Source: Nymphalis io
Taxonomy: Eukaryota > Arthropoda > Insecta > Lepidoptera > Nymphalidae
Length of the DNA: 64,000 bases
Assembly (NCBI RefSeq): GCF_905147045.1
Contig: NC_065901.1
Span: 1 to 64,000, forward strand
Direction of reading: 5' to 3'
Every line of letters starts with the position of its first letter. Within the stretch, counting starts at the first letter, position 1. The notes under the pieces were generated by a model. The model worked only from the letters and a program-made list of their open reading frames with translations. It was not told the origin of the DNA and searched no databases. A program made the translations under genes and the position numbers. This document shows positions 40,416-53,242 of the stretch, piece by piece.

Positions 40416-43400
40416 ATGCGTTTGCTTCGTATAAATGGAACATTTCCTAAATTAAGGAAACTCATATATAGAAGATATGCCCAAGCTATACAAGCAGAGG
40501 AGAGTGAATACACTGAAGCACCAGTATATCCTCCAATATTAGACATGAGCTTACAAGCTAGAAAATTACGAGAAAGAGAAGCAGTCCATAAAAAAATAGA
40601 AAAAATAAATACGGTCGAAGAAAAACAAATAGCTTTAAATATGCCACGATATTACGGTTGGAAATGCGTTATACTGAACGACGATAAAGTACCGTACAAT
40701 GCATTACCTTTGGTGCAACATTATACAAGAACGAGTTTTAATTATTTGGATAAGCTTCCGGATATTTATTCGCAGTCGTCGACAGTGGCAGATGCTGTGG
40801 TGCAAGAAATAAAACCCTATATTGAAGAATGCATAGCTATAGAAAATGAAGGGGTGGAGTGAGTGTCTCATCTTTTCTTGTATAAAATTAAAAAAATCAA
40901 CATAATTGAGTTGCCCACATTATAATACAAGTTTGGTAAAGAATTTGATGTAACAGTTCTCTTTAGAATTGTATTACTGAAGTAAAGTTTGTCGCTTAAT
41001 GAAAATATCTTTACAGGCATAAATTTGCGACAATTGTTGATAAACCCGAACAACAACAGATTGAAAATGCAAAGACAAGAAATGTTGTTAGACAAATAAA
41101 TAGAATAATATCAAACAATTTAACTGATAAAGTATCTCATATTCTTTCATCACAGGTAAAACTCAGTTGTCTTCCTTTTTTTCTTTATTTAATAATGAAT
41201 GTATATTTAAATTAGTATAGTATAAAATTATATATTACTATATAAACCGTAACCGTAACAGCCTGTGAATGTCCCACTGCTGGGTTAAAGGCCTCCTCTC
41301 CTCTTTTTGAGGAAAAGGTTTGGAGCTTATTCCACCATGCTGCTCCAATGCGGGTTGGTAGAATTCACACGTGGCAGAACTTCAGTGAAATTAGACACAT
41401 GCAGGTTTCCTCACGATGTTTTCCTTCACCGTAAAGCACGAGATGAATTATAATCACAAATTAAGCACATGAAAATTCAGTGGTGCTTGCCCGGGTTTGA
41501 ACCCACGATCATCGCTTAAGATTCTATAGATAATGCTTAGAATACATTTATAGGTTGATTATGATCCTCGTCATGAAGCATTCTGGTTCGTTGGTGGAGT
41601 TGATGTCCCAAATAATGTAGTTAATTGGAGGAAGAAATTTAAATGGCTAAAAGATAGAGCACATGAATCTCTTGACAGGCCCGTGCAATACTTGGGTGAG
41701 TAAATAAATAATCATTAACTTTGAATATTATTAAAAACATTTATTATAATCAAGCCGAGTCCTAAAAATAAAACTTACCAAAAAAACTCAGAGCTATTGA
41801 GACAATCTCTGTGTAAAGTTCCTTCTCGTAACCTCACTGTGTCCTGCAACTCCGCTGCGCCGCCACAAATCCAGAATCTCGGTTATCACTGTTAAACACC
41901 TGTGCTGAGTAGGTTGTATAAGGAATTCATCAATAATAGGCTAGTATTCAAAATTATTTTTAATATGAAGTTGTTGTATGTTAACTAGTCTTAATTTGCA
42001 AGAAGGGCTGCTAAAGGTAGACACGAAGAAACTGAAGCCATCATGTAGATGATGGGTTCAGTTTCTTCGTATATATATATGTAATAACACCTGAGAGGTT
42101 AATATGGAAACAGATTTTGCCTGCACTGTTCAAAGTGCCCATGATTGGGCTCTTGCGAGAATGGAGTCTTTCAGCCACATTTCCTTGCCTTAGCACTTAA
42201 AGCTGCTATACAATAATAAATCATTTTCAGATTATGATCCTTACAATAGCATAGATATTCACATTTTATGAATAGCATTGGGCAAGCACCACTGAATTTT
42301 CATGTGCTTAATTTGTGATCATAATTTATCTCGTGCTTTACGGTGAAGGAAAACATCGTGAGGAAACCTGCATGTGTCTAATTTAACTGAACTTCTGCCA
42401 CATGTGTATTCCACCAACCCGCATTGGAGCAGCGTGGTGGAATAAGCTCCAAAACCTTCTCCTCAAAATGAGGAGAGGAGGCCTTTAGCCCAGCAGTGGG
42501 ACATTCACAGGCTGTTACGGTACGGTTACGGTATGAATAGCATTAAAGACTGCAAAACCGAGCACAGTGTAATCAGCTTCTAATTGACAAGGCATTCATG
42601 AAACATTTTATAGCAATCATGATAATAATGTGCATTATCAAAGCCTGCGAGTTTACGCATTGGATGTGTCCATTAACTCCAATACATTGAAAGCGACAAT
42701 CCCTTTAAGCTCACATATATCCGTCCATGCATTTTTGACTACCATCTCACAAGAACTTTTGTGTACACACATTACACAAGTGTTGTGTGCACAATAGATG
42801 TAGTGTGTCTAAGTGAAGTACACATATAAACCAGGCATTCCTCAGGCTAATAAGGGTTCATTAGTCACAAGGGAGAAAGGAATTTCGCTTTTGCAATCTA
42901 AAATCTATTATATTTTATATTACTTACACAAAAATGTATACAAGAACAGAAAACATCATTTTCCATAATGAATGAAAGTACCATGTTTTATGCTCAATAG
43001 GTTCTCCGTTGTTAACAATAAGGAATCAGTTCCCTTTGAAGCCAGTAATACCATACAGTGAAGCTGAAAATCCAGAATTTAAGGTGCCATCGTATTCCTG
43101 TGTACCAGAAACATTGGGATATTATTCAAACTATCGACATGGTACTAATATTCCAGGTAAAATAATAATATGTTTGAAGCTATTCATGAGTAAATAGTTT
43201 TGTATGTTTATTTAATTTAAAATTGTATCTTGTTATCTGTAAAAAATATAGTCCAATTTTAATAAATTTTTTACTAGTCTCTAGATTAATTTATTATTCT
43301 GTTAAGTTTGCATGATGGTTTACACAGAAGTTTTATAAACAATTGGTAATGTAGCTAAACTTGTTTTTTTAGGTTTTTGGCCAGGGGATTGTGATGAATT

Positions 43401-44142
43401 TGGTCTGCTATCTTATCACGGCCGTGGTCACCTTCTAGATAGAAGTGAGTCATATGGTGAAGAAGACAACCTGGAAGCACTCCATTGTCAAGCTATTAAG
43501 GCTAGTTTTGGATGGCTGTTAGCTCAGGCCAATTATAAAGGCTTTACAACTTACAATGACCTGACTTATCCATTAGTGACGCAAGCTATCATAACCAATG
43601 GTCATCTCATGTCTTTTTATGTCTATCAGTTAAATACAATTACCATGCATAGTGATAAAGTCGACAATAACCCTAAATATAACATATGTTTTGGTACAAA
43701 GCCTTTGCCTTTATATGATTCTATTGAAGATGGTAAAGTGAAAGGCTTGAATGAAGGTGTATTGAAAATGTTGGTACAATTTTATTTAAATGGCCCAGAA
43801 GAAAGAGACCATGACATGGCACCGTTCCTAGGCAAGGAAGAACAGATAATTGCGGATATTGAAGATGATAACAGACGCTGTTGGTTAGAATCAACATACA
43901 AACATATAGTTTCAAACAGACCTAAGCATTTCTTGCCACCGGAACTCTATCTCTGGGAAAAGATATATAAGATTAAATTTAATACTAGATTTTTCGAAGC
44001 TAAGAGGAAACCATTTGAATTTGATATTAATCCATTCAACAGGCGGCTTGATGAACATCTGCCCCCCTATATTCCAAAAGTGTTAAGGCCTTATCCAAGA
44101 AGCAAAAAGAAGTTTGAAACAACTTACTACCCAAAAGTATAA
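40416..44142 (+). CDS. mRpS30: mitochondrial ribosomal protein mRpS30 (mL65)
   Basis: Five exons by splice-site reading: 40416-40858, 41017-41155, 41554-41695, 43001-43156, 43373-44142, all with GT-AG borders and matching phase, giving 549 residues. The protein (PDCD9, formally S30, now placed in the large mitoribosomal subunit as mL65) is recognised from the N-terminal block PVYPPILDMS, TVEEKQIALNMPRYYGWKCVILND and the C-terminal half (GDCDEFGLLSYHGRGHLL, ALHCQAIKASFGWLLAQANYKGFTTYNDLTYP). The basic, acid-poor first 20 residues suit a mitochondrial presequence. Introns 2 and 3 contain SINEs. A polyadenylation signal AATAAA is at 44176. The related mL37 is shorter and fits less well. The first exon would otherwise read into a TGA at its donor, which supports the join. 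Confidence 0.9.
41248..41526 (-). mobile_element. tRNA-derived SINE (family 1) in mRpS30 intron 2
   Basis: Antisense to the gene. The tail CCGTAACCGTAACAGCC is at the left. The body and B box (GGGTTTGAACCC on the plus strand) are at the right. The tRNA head is truncated after the B box region near 41526. It ends about 27 bp before the exon 3 acceptor AG at 41552-41553. Confidence 0.88.
42280..42531 (+). mobile_element. 5'-truncated SINE (family 1) in mRpS30 intron 3
   Basis: Flanked by a perfect 13-bp duplication TATGAATAGCATT at 42267-42279 and 42532-42544. It begins GGGCAAGCACC just after where the B box would be, so the promoter is lost, and ends GCTGTTACGG(TACGG)TTACGG. Confidence 0.92.
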
Positions 44143-46496
44143 GTTAATTAATGTAATCCATACTTTACATCATTAAATAAATTATAGTCATAGTCATTTC
44201 AAAATGTTTCTTTTGCAATTCTTCATAATAAAAAAAAAACGTAAGAATGTGGATAAGCCTTAAGTAGATACTCAAACTATTAAATTAAAATTTTATTATA
44301 GAATTAAAGTCTGCTACTAGTAAAACATAGTCATAGTTTAGATGGTTAAGTATACTTTCTATCAGGTAATCTTCGTGACAGTTTGCCTCCTGTTCCATAA
44401 TAGTAGTTATACAGTACCACATATGCACTTAATGCAACAGAAATAGGTCATGCAAAAATTGGAACATGTTCCACGTGACCTATCATGTATTTAAAGGAAG
44501 GCTTTTCGGTACAGCTACAGCCCGTCAGGATACAACAAAAATATCTAAATATTATATAGATCATAGTTGAAAGATAGCAGTTAACTTACCGGTTCTTCTC
44601 ATTAGAATCTACATTCCGAACCGATTGTAGCTTTACATTTAATATCATTCTGTAAAATGAAGATTCAAAAGTGCTTGATTTGATAAAGGGTTTGACATCA
44701 TATACGTATTATACTGTATTGTTAAGGAACCTGACGGTTATAAACATAAAAGTGGCTACCCGCTACCGTACTACAATCGAAGGCTGCCTCAGTGATGCCA
44801 ACTCCTACAGAATATTCCACCCTAGGACCAATTTCAAATTCCCCTAAATATCGATTAAGAACCCCTAAACTTTTGTTGTTGTAACACACTCGGTTTGAGA
44901 GGTAATTTCAAATACAAATTAAAAAAGCATTCAAGCATTATAAAATAGCTGTTGTATTTATGCAGGTGCATTTTACACATTTACATACATTAATTAATTA
45001 CCTAATAATATTAATGATAACAACAATGAAATTGAACGATTTTTATTTTTCATTCAGTGACCAGAAATCGAATCCCGGGTCTTATACGTGTTGTATAAGC
45101 ACGCTGACCGTTGAGCTGATTATTTCAATCTCAATATATTATAGTTTTTTGATGTTTCAGTTATAGCTACGCTTGGAGTTTGTATGTTGGGTTTAGTTTG
45201 TTGGTTGCGTTCAAGACTTAATATAAATTGTATAGTCGTGTTTTTGTTTTTTGAAGAATAAAAAATCTTGAATAATAGTCTTTCTAAATAAATGTACCCC
45301 CTAAAAAACCCCTGAACGTCTGTGCTGGGCATCACTGGGCTGTGTCATTATAGACGCGCCTAATCTAAATATTTTGTCATTAAAATCGGTTTGAGCTTGG
45401 ACATATGTAATAGTAGCACCGAGCACGGCGCTTTTGCCGAGATTTAATTCAGTGCATGATGATTTAATTCAGTTTTCAGTATGCCTGTCATATGTGCGAA
45501 AGAGATGTAACATATAGTTTTAGGACTTGACTAGGGACTTTTGGGTTAATAATGCCGGCGACAAAAGTCCAGACAAAAAATAGTTTTTAGTCAATCTAAT
45601 CCACTGATGTTATACATGTAAGACTATGTCAAATTGTAATATAGAATATTAGACGTGATACGAATTATTATTAAATATTACTGGAGAGTATCTGACATTT
45701 TTTATATTTTCAATAATAATCTATATTTTTAATCTGGCAACAAGAACATTGACAGATACTCTTTATGGCGGGAAACTATATTATAGATAGACTGAATTAT
45801 TTTTACGAGCATTTCGGATTGGGTGTTGAGATCTGTTTATTGTTTATAGAATAGGAAGGCGGACGAGCATATGGGCCACCTGATGGTAAGTGATCACCAA
45901 CGCCCACAGACATTGGCATTGTAACAAATGTTAACCATCGCTTACATCACCAATGGACCACCAACCTTGGGAACTAAGATGTTATGTACCTTGTGCCAAA
46001 ATCTAGTTCTTACATACATTTAAAAAGAAGCAGATATGTTATTAACGATAACAAAATGAAGACTGGAATACGTCCCGACCGTCCCGTTCGTAAAAATTCA
46101 ATGCGACGAGCATGAAAATAAAAAATATTTGTGTATTTAAAGACTACTTACCCACCGTTGATCGTTCGATATACTTGTACAGATTTGGGCAAAATGTAAT
46201 AATTAACGATTACGATTACAACGTGTCATTAATCTTATTACATTTTGCATTCTGTCTATTTGTTTTGCTTGTGCCAAAAATGCACTTGATTTGCGTAATG
46301 ACATAAGTGACAAATACCAGCTTCTTTTTCTTACTAGTTTAAATACGCCATCTCTTTTTAAAATGTTACGTTTCATGTAAATCAATGCGTATGTGTGCTG
46401 TAGCGGAATTTTTATTGTTTATTTTGTTAGGGTATACATTATTTTTCAAGCCAATAATATTTAAAATCATGGTAAATAGGCTTTTGTTTTAATTTA
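44143..46496. other. intergenic region between mRpS30 and Elp1, repeat-bearing
   Basis: AT-rich sequence with the mRpS30 polyadenylation signal and an inverted family 2 repeat at 45846. 44500-45500 looks like decayed repeat, but no family or gene is supportable. Confidence 0.45.
45846..46030 (-). mobile_element. SINE-like repeat, family 2
   Basis: Begins TATAGAATAGGAAGGCGGACG and has CATATGGGCCACCTGATGG, GTCACCAACGCCCA... in the order of the 38788-39084 repeat reversed. It runs to CTTGGGAACTAAGATGTTATG near 45985 and then fades. Confidence 0.82.
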
Positions 46497-47274
46497 CTAG
46501 AAGCATATAAACACATTGTAGTAGGCCTTCGAAGTGTCGTTGAGGGCCTTTGCGATGTCCTCGTACATCGCTTCGACCACATCATCAGAGTATGTCGAAG
46601 TTGGCGCATATACCTGTACGACCTTCAGGGAGTACCTGTCGGAAAGTTTTAGGACAAGGTACGCTACCCGGTTCGACACACTACTGATTTCCACAATGCT
46701 GCTAATGAGATCCTTTTTGACTAGAAAACCGACACCACCCTGGGAGAGGTTATCACCTTCGCGGAAGTAGAGTAAGTTACCGGACTCTAGAGTTATCGTT
46801 TCCTCCCCCTGTCTTCGGACTTCAGATTACCCCAGTATATGCCAGTTTATATGACTTCTCTCTAATTCGGCGAGGTGATGGTCCAGCCTCATCGAGCGTC
46901 CATTGTACGTTGCCATGTGAAGTTTCATGCCATGCCATCGTTTTATACGGTAGCCTGCCGTGAACCGGTGATTCTTAGCACCCCCTGCCCTGCCGATACC
47001 GCAACCGCTACCTTGGTCGGGCCTAGCGGGCTTGCCGGTAACTGGGGGCCTTTTTTTGGGCGCATCTGCCAATAAGGAGGGTTTGCCCATACTCGCCGCG
47101 CTGGGCAGGCGTGTTGGCGAGCGCAGTACCTACTATACCTACCGGGGGGGTAAGATGTTTATGGGGGGGGGGACGCTGCTGCCCATCCCCCCTTTTCCCC
47201 GTCCCTCAGTCGCCTCTTACGACACCCACGGGATGAGATTGGGGGAGTTCTATTCTAAGCCGGTAATCCACGGC
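46497..47274 (-). mobile_element. RTE 5' fragment (3' part missing)
   Basis: Near-identical to 28880-29616 of the full element: the 5' UTR, N-terminal Pro/Lys region, MATYNGRSM, HINWHILG and QVYAPTSTYSDDVVEAMYEDIAKALNDTS. An 18-bp insertion near 46915-46945, small deletions near 46855 and 47075, and a stop break the frame. It ends abruptly at about 46510 inside the endonuclease. Confidence 0.9.
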
Positions 47275-47292
47275 ACATACATTCATAACCTA

Positions 47293-48075
47293 TAATTATT
47301 TATCATGTAAGTGCTGCCAGCGTCAGCTAAAAAAAATGTCCCGATTTTGCGAATTTGAGATTTGAATAAAAAATATTGACTCGTCGACAATGTAAACAAA
47401 TAAATATGCAGTCCAATAATAACCCAAAGTGCTTCGTTATATGTAAATATGTTATTTTAATTTATTTGTTCTCTTTTTATAATTTCGTATCGACAACATT
47501 ATTTAACAGTCTTCAGGAATTTATAATATTATTGGATTCCGAGTCAACAGGTTAACATATAAATATATGTGGCAACCATTCTTTATTAATAATTTAATTG
47601 AGTGTTTTAGATTTCAATTCCTGAGGAGAATGCTAATAACATGCCAGTACCATATAAAGATGCTGCAGTGCTATTGATAACGGAAACAAAAACAAACAAT
47701 GCAACAGTTTTTGGGTGTAGTTGGAAAACAAAAAAATATTTAAATTAAAAAAAAAATTAAAATAGCAATATTTCTGTGTTAACGTGTAAAATATTTTAAC
47801 TTAGATATAATATTTATGTTTCAATCTAATAACAAACATAAATAAAATAATATAAAACGTTTATCATTAAAAAAATATAATAAATATTAAAGTAATATTT
47901 AATAAACTTATTTTGATTTAATTAAATCCTGAAAATTATTTATTTCCCAAAACAGGGAATGTAGTTACTGGGCAACATTATTGCGTATAATTGACTCATA
48001 CAAACAAACATTAACAAACTATCTCTGTCCCAATCGCGGTTTCACGGCTCCTTGGTCTATTTGTTTTCTGTCTAC
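47293..48075 (+). repeat. repeat 'C', copy 2, upstream of Elp1
   Basis: Paralogue of 38216-38663 plus 39769-39945 but without the nested insertion. 47740-47915 is extra AT-rich sequence. It lies 190-970 bp upstream of the Elp1 start codon, in the same orientation to the gene as the copy upstream of mRpS30. Confidence 0.85.
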
Positions 48076-48266
48076 GATTGTCAATCATTGAAAACAATCA
48101 ATGACATTTGACTTATGTTATTGACGTTTGACGTTAGTTGTGCGAAAAGAACGTGGTAGATATAGGTAAAATCATAAGAGAAACTGTATTTCAAAGTAAA
48201 ACATACGAAGTATTGCTATTTGTTTTGTGTTCTTGTACATAACTACAATATCTAATCTATACAAAC

Positions 48267-51200
48267 ATGAGGAACTTATGCATGTGGCATGTTTCTTCTA
48301 AAAAAGGATTTAATCACTTACAAAGTTACAAGTTTTGCGTCTGTTACGGTCACCATGAGGAGTCCAGACAGGGAGAGTTTTTCATGTGCTCACATAGTCT
48401 CGTTGTCTGTGTTGATTCCAATGGTGAGGTGAGGTGGACTAAAGATCTTTCAGAAGTAGCTTCACCAGAAAATAGACCAGTAAACATAACATTATTGAGT
48501 TTATTAAATTCTGTAAGCATTGGACTAGCAAATGGAGAACTTTTTACTATAAGCAACTTTGGAGCTAATTGTGATTTGGTGGGCATATGTGATAATGGAT
48601 TATTGGTAAGTATTAATGCATTTATGCATTTTTACGTTTATCATAATTTGGTAATTTACATGTCTTAAGCATTGTTTAATAGCATTAAAAATAGTACATG
48701 TAACACCTTCATGAAACATTTCTCATGTCAACATAAATGGCTGAAGGCTGCTATTTTGTGTATTCTGTACTTTGTTGTTTGTATGAGTGTGTGCAGTGTT
48801 ATACTAAATTACTTACTAAATTATTTCATATAAATTAAAGGCAATGGAATGGAGTCCAGACCAAGAAGTATTAGTTCTAGTAACAAACGACCTGAGTGTT
48901 ATTCTAATGTCTTGTACATTTGATGCAATAAATGAATCTAATTTGTTAAATGAAGAGTTTGGAGAAAAACAGTTCATTACTGTAGGTTGGGGTAAAAAAG
49001 AGACTCAGTTTCATGGATCAGAAGGCAAACAAGCTGCTAAAGTAAAAACTCAAGAAATTTTTGGTTAGTTTTAATTGTGCTTAAAATTATTTTTATTTTG
49101 TTAAACGTACTTTTTAAAACTAGTTCATCATATTTTACAGAAAACACTGAGGTTGATGACAAAATAATTATCTCATGGCGGGGCGATGGCTGTTTATTTG
49201 CTGTAGGATTTACTATGGATGGTATTCGAAGATTTAAAGTTTTTGATAGAGAAGGAACCTTGCAATTTACTAGTGAAAAACAACAAGGACTTGAAGCAAA
49301 TCTTGCTTGGCGGCCTAGTGGAAACTTGATTGCTACAACACAGCAGCAAGGTGAAAAAAAGTTGATTTCATTCTTTGAAAAGAATGGACTAAAACATGGG
49401 GAGTTTGTTATTCCTATAAATTCCACAACAATAGTTGAAGAGCTTCTTTGGAGCTATGATTCAGAAATATTGACAATATTATGTAAAGATAATGCAGAAA
49501 ACATTCACAAAGTATTATTGTTTACAACGAGCAACTACCACTGGTACCTAAAGCAGACCCTTGTCTTTAAGCAGGGTGTAAGCAAAATTATGTGGGATAA
49601 TGACTTTTATGTGGCTAATAATAAGAAAATGCATATTTTATTACAAGATGGTCATTATTTTTCATATACATGGGTATGGAACAATGATCATAGTAAAGGG
49701 AAAAATGAGGATGATGATGCTGTTGTAGCTGTTATAGATGGAAAAAAAATCTTAGTTTCTGCATTTAGATATGCAGTTGTTCCCCCACCAATGGCAAATT
49801 TGATAATAGAATTGGATTCTGAAATTAATTCTGTGCATTTTGCTCCAGAAAAATGTTCAAAATTAAACATAAATTCATTTGTTGTAGTGACTTATAACAG
49901 TCTAGTGTTTGTAGAGCAAACTAACAGAAAACCTCTACAATATGAAATATCTAAAACCATTCCTTTTGATAAAGGTTTTTATTCATTTCAACATTACAAT
50001 TGGCATTTGTTAGATAGTGAAACCCTTTTGTGTGTCACAGTTGACAATGATAACTGTTATGAAATAACTCAATATAAAATATCAAATGTAAGCATAATTA
50101 AAGAGCACACACAACGCTTGTCATCAGCGGTAACAAGAATCCAAGGTCATCCATTAATTAAATCGGCAGTGTTTTTGCAATTGGATTCTGGAGATATTTT
50201 AGAATACCGTTCAGATGGTACTATGACTCGCCAAAAAGTTTCATTTCCAGAAGCATGTCCAAAATTTTGTGCTCTGACAGTAGATAATGAAATCTATTTC
50301 CTTGGGCTATCACATAAAGGTTATTTATATTTGATGGATGTAATGGTCATTACTAACATCAGTTCCTTCTATATACACACTGATTATCTGTTATTAACCA
50401 CACTGAAACATATGCTCCTTTGTGTGGAGCTTACAAAAGGAGGACTTAGTGGTATTGAATCTTTTGATAAAATGGAAAGATCAGATATATACAAAAGAAA
50501 AATAGAGAGAGGAGCAAAATTGGTAATTTCTGTATCAAAAGACACAAGGACCGTTTTTCAAATGCCTAGAGGTAACTTGGAAACAATTCAACCACGACCA
50601 TTATCACTTAAAATAATTGGTGAATATCTGGATTCGAGCAAATATTATGAGGCTTTTGATTTAATGAGGAAACAAAGAATAAATCTCAATTTAATATATG
50701 ATCATAACCCTAAGCTTTTTATAGAAAGTATTGATGTCTTTCTAAATACTATAAAAAACAATTCTTGGCTTAGTTTATTCCTATCAGATCTTGAAAATGT
50801 AGATGTAACAAAAACAATGTATTCAAGCAGCTACACTAATAGAGCAAATATGTCAGATGAAATGGTTCAGAAAAAGGTGCAATTTATATGTGATCTTGTA
50901 AGAAATCATTTAACCAATGCACCAGACAGCGCCAATAGAGTGCTACCATTGTTGACAACATTTGTCAAGAAAAATACTGCCAGTGATTTAGAGGAAGCAC
51001 TTATCCTTATAAAAGAAATGAAAAACCAAGAATCTGGTGGTACAAAGCTACCAGTCACATCTGATGAAGCTCTTAAGTATCTACTGTACATGGTGAATGT
51101 AGATAATTTATTCGATGTAGCCCTTGGAATGTACGACTTCGATCTTGTATTATTAGTTGCAAACAAATCACAGAAGGATCCAAAAGAATACATTTCTATG

Positions 51201-53242
51201 CTTAATGATTTAAATGAAATGGATGAAGAGTATAAAAAATATACAATTAATAAGCATTTAAAAAGATTTGATAGAGCAGTGCAATGTCTTGCAAAATGTG
51301 GACCGAGCAAATATGGAGAATTAAAGACATTTGTTAAGTATCATAGTTTGTACAAAGCGGCTTTAGCTCTCTTTTCTGTTGAGGATGAAATATACCAACA
51401 AATATCAGAAGACTTTGGACTGTATCTCAAGTTAAAAAAGCAATACATAGAAGCCGGTATAATTTATGAAAGAGCTGAAAACAAAGAAAAAGCCATTGAA
51501 TGTTATAAAGAGGCTTTAGAATGGGAATTGGCATTGAAACTGGCAGTACAGAAACCCAGAGATGAGTTCAAACAATTATGTTGGTAAGAGTTATTTTCGT
51601 TGCATTTTTATTCATACATTGAAGTTATTAATCGTAACTAGCATTAATATTTTTAATGTTTAGGGATCTTGCTACTATGCTGAAAGATGAAAAGAGATTT
51701 AAAGAAGCCGTCGCAATATTGGAACAGTTTTCTGAAGATAGTGAAGATATAATTAATTTTGCTATTGAATGCGGACAATATAAAACAGCATTGAGAATAT
51801 GTTCAAAATTTAATCAATCAGACTTTAAAGGTTTGTTTTTCTCGTAATAATCAATTTAAAAAAGTATTATTTTTCTATATCTAACATCAAGCGTTTTGTA
51901 GATACGAAATTATTACCATCAATAATGGAAGAATATAAGTCTTTAAGGGACTTGTTACAGACAAGTGGGACTAACTTCATTAACTATAGGAATCGTCTTA
52001 AAGTTGTAAGGGAAATGAAAAGTAAAAAGCTTCAACATGAATATGATACACCAAATGCATACAGAGATAGTGATTTATATTCTGATGCTGGAAGTACTAT
52101 CGCGTCTTCTTCAGGATCGGGGTACAGTATATTAATTATTTCAATTTAATAAAAGCTAAAACTTACGTTAATTACAAGATATTTTTTTGGGATGCAAGAA
52201 CCTTTCGTCTTGTTTATCTTTTCCTTTTTATGATTTATTTGTTAATTTTTATTTTATAACCAGGAGATCATTTCGGTCAAGTAAAAATAGGAGAAAACAT
52301 GAGCGTAAAGTAGCATCACTTAAAGAAGGATCACAGTATGAGGATACTGCGCTAGTTATAGCTCTACATAGTCTTATTACCTCCACATATGAACTACGCC
52401 TACATGTTAAGGAAGTCAACATAGCCTTGTCATGTTTCAACAAAGATGGCGAAGCTTTCATTCTTCAGGTACTTTTATTATTATTTATAAATTTAATCAC
52501 AATTTAAAGTTCATTTTGTTAATCTATAAGTATATTTAAGGATGCATTTGTTGTTACATAATGAAAATCAATTTCATTTCTATTTAATATTCTTGATAGA
52601 TATTTTGAAATACAATAATGTGCAATTGATTCTTCCTAAACATATTTATGATTATCTCTATAAAACCAAAATTTAATGTTGAAGTCAGTTTTTATGTTGT
52701 AAAGTTACAATCAAATACTTATTTATACCTGTGTTCTTTCATATTGATTAAATGAAATTTACAAATATGTAAAACTAATTTTAAACAGTTAAAATGTTGT
52801 AACAATCTCAAGAATTTACTATATGTACATACCAAAAGTAATGTGTTCATGTGTATACACTTGTATATTTTGTAGTCAAGTCTGGAGAAGTTATTAAAAG
52901 AAATGAAAGAGAGCTTGACACAGATCTGGAATAATGAATTCATGTTAGAAGCAACAAATGCGGTTATTTCTGCCGAAAATGTCCCAGGTGCAAGTGTTAT
53001 ACCACAAGGTATCGCAACTCTAGGTAAGCTTGTATATTTTGTTAATCTGTGGAAATCATGTTTGTTACTAGTGTCTACAATTGGAATTTAATTAGAATAT
53101 TTAATATAAAAGGATAAGGTTTTTGTAAAAGAGATCAACGTTTTTAAATGTTATTTTATTTCATTGTTTTTCAGAACCTCAACTGAGGATAGCTCCTCTC
53201 ATACAAGACTTGAATTGGAGATTGGATGGATTAAATAATTAA
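48267..53242 (+). CDS. Elp1: Elongator complex protein 1
   Basis: Eight exons with GT-AG borders and continuous phase: 48267-48605, 48841-49063, 49141-51583, 51664-51830, 51902-52121, 52264-52468, 52876-53023, 53175-53242. Together they encode 1270 residues, the usual length of the family. Elp1 (IKAP) is the scaffold of Elongator, which adds 5-carbamoylmethyl-type groups to wobble uridine of tRNAs in the cytoplasm. The visible order is the N-terminal WD40 propellers (AMEWSPDQEVLVL, FITVGWGKKETQFHGSEGKQAA, SWRGDG, FFEKNGLKHGEF), a helical TPR-like region (YEAFDLMRKQRINLNLIYDHNP to YIEAGIIYERAENKEKAIECYKEALEW), and the C-terminal dimerisation part with the basic tRNA-binding stretch SSKNRRKHERK at about 1135-1145. 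Exon 3 alone is 2443 nt. AATAAA follows the stop at 53242. Confidence 0.96.

Noticed and set aside
49077..49140. Elp1 exon 3 as an independent ORF starting at 49077
   Set aside because: The first codon is GTG and the first 21 codons lie in an intron ending TATTTTACAG at 49140. Phase and homology support the spliced join.
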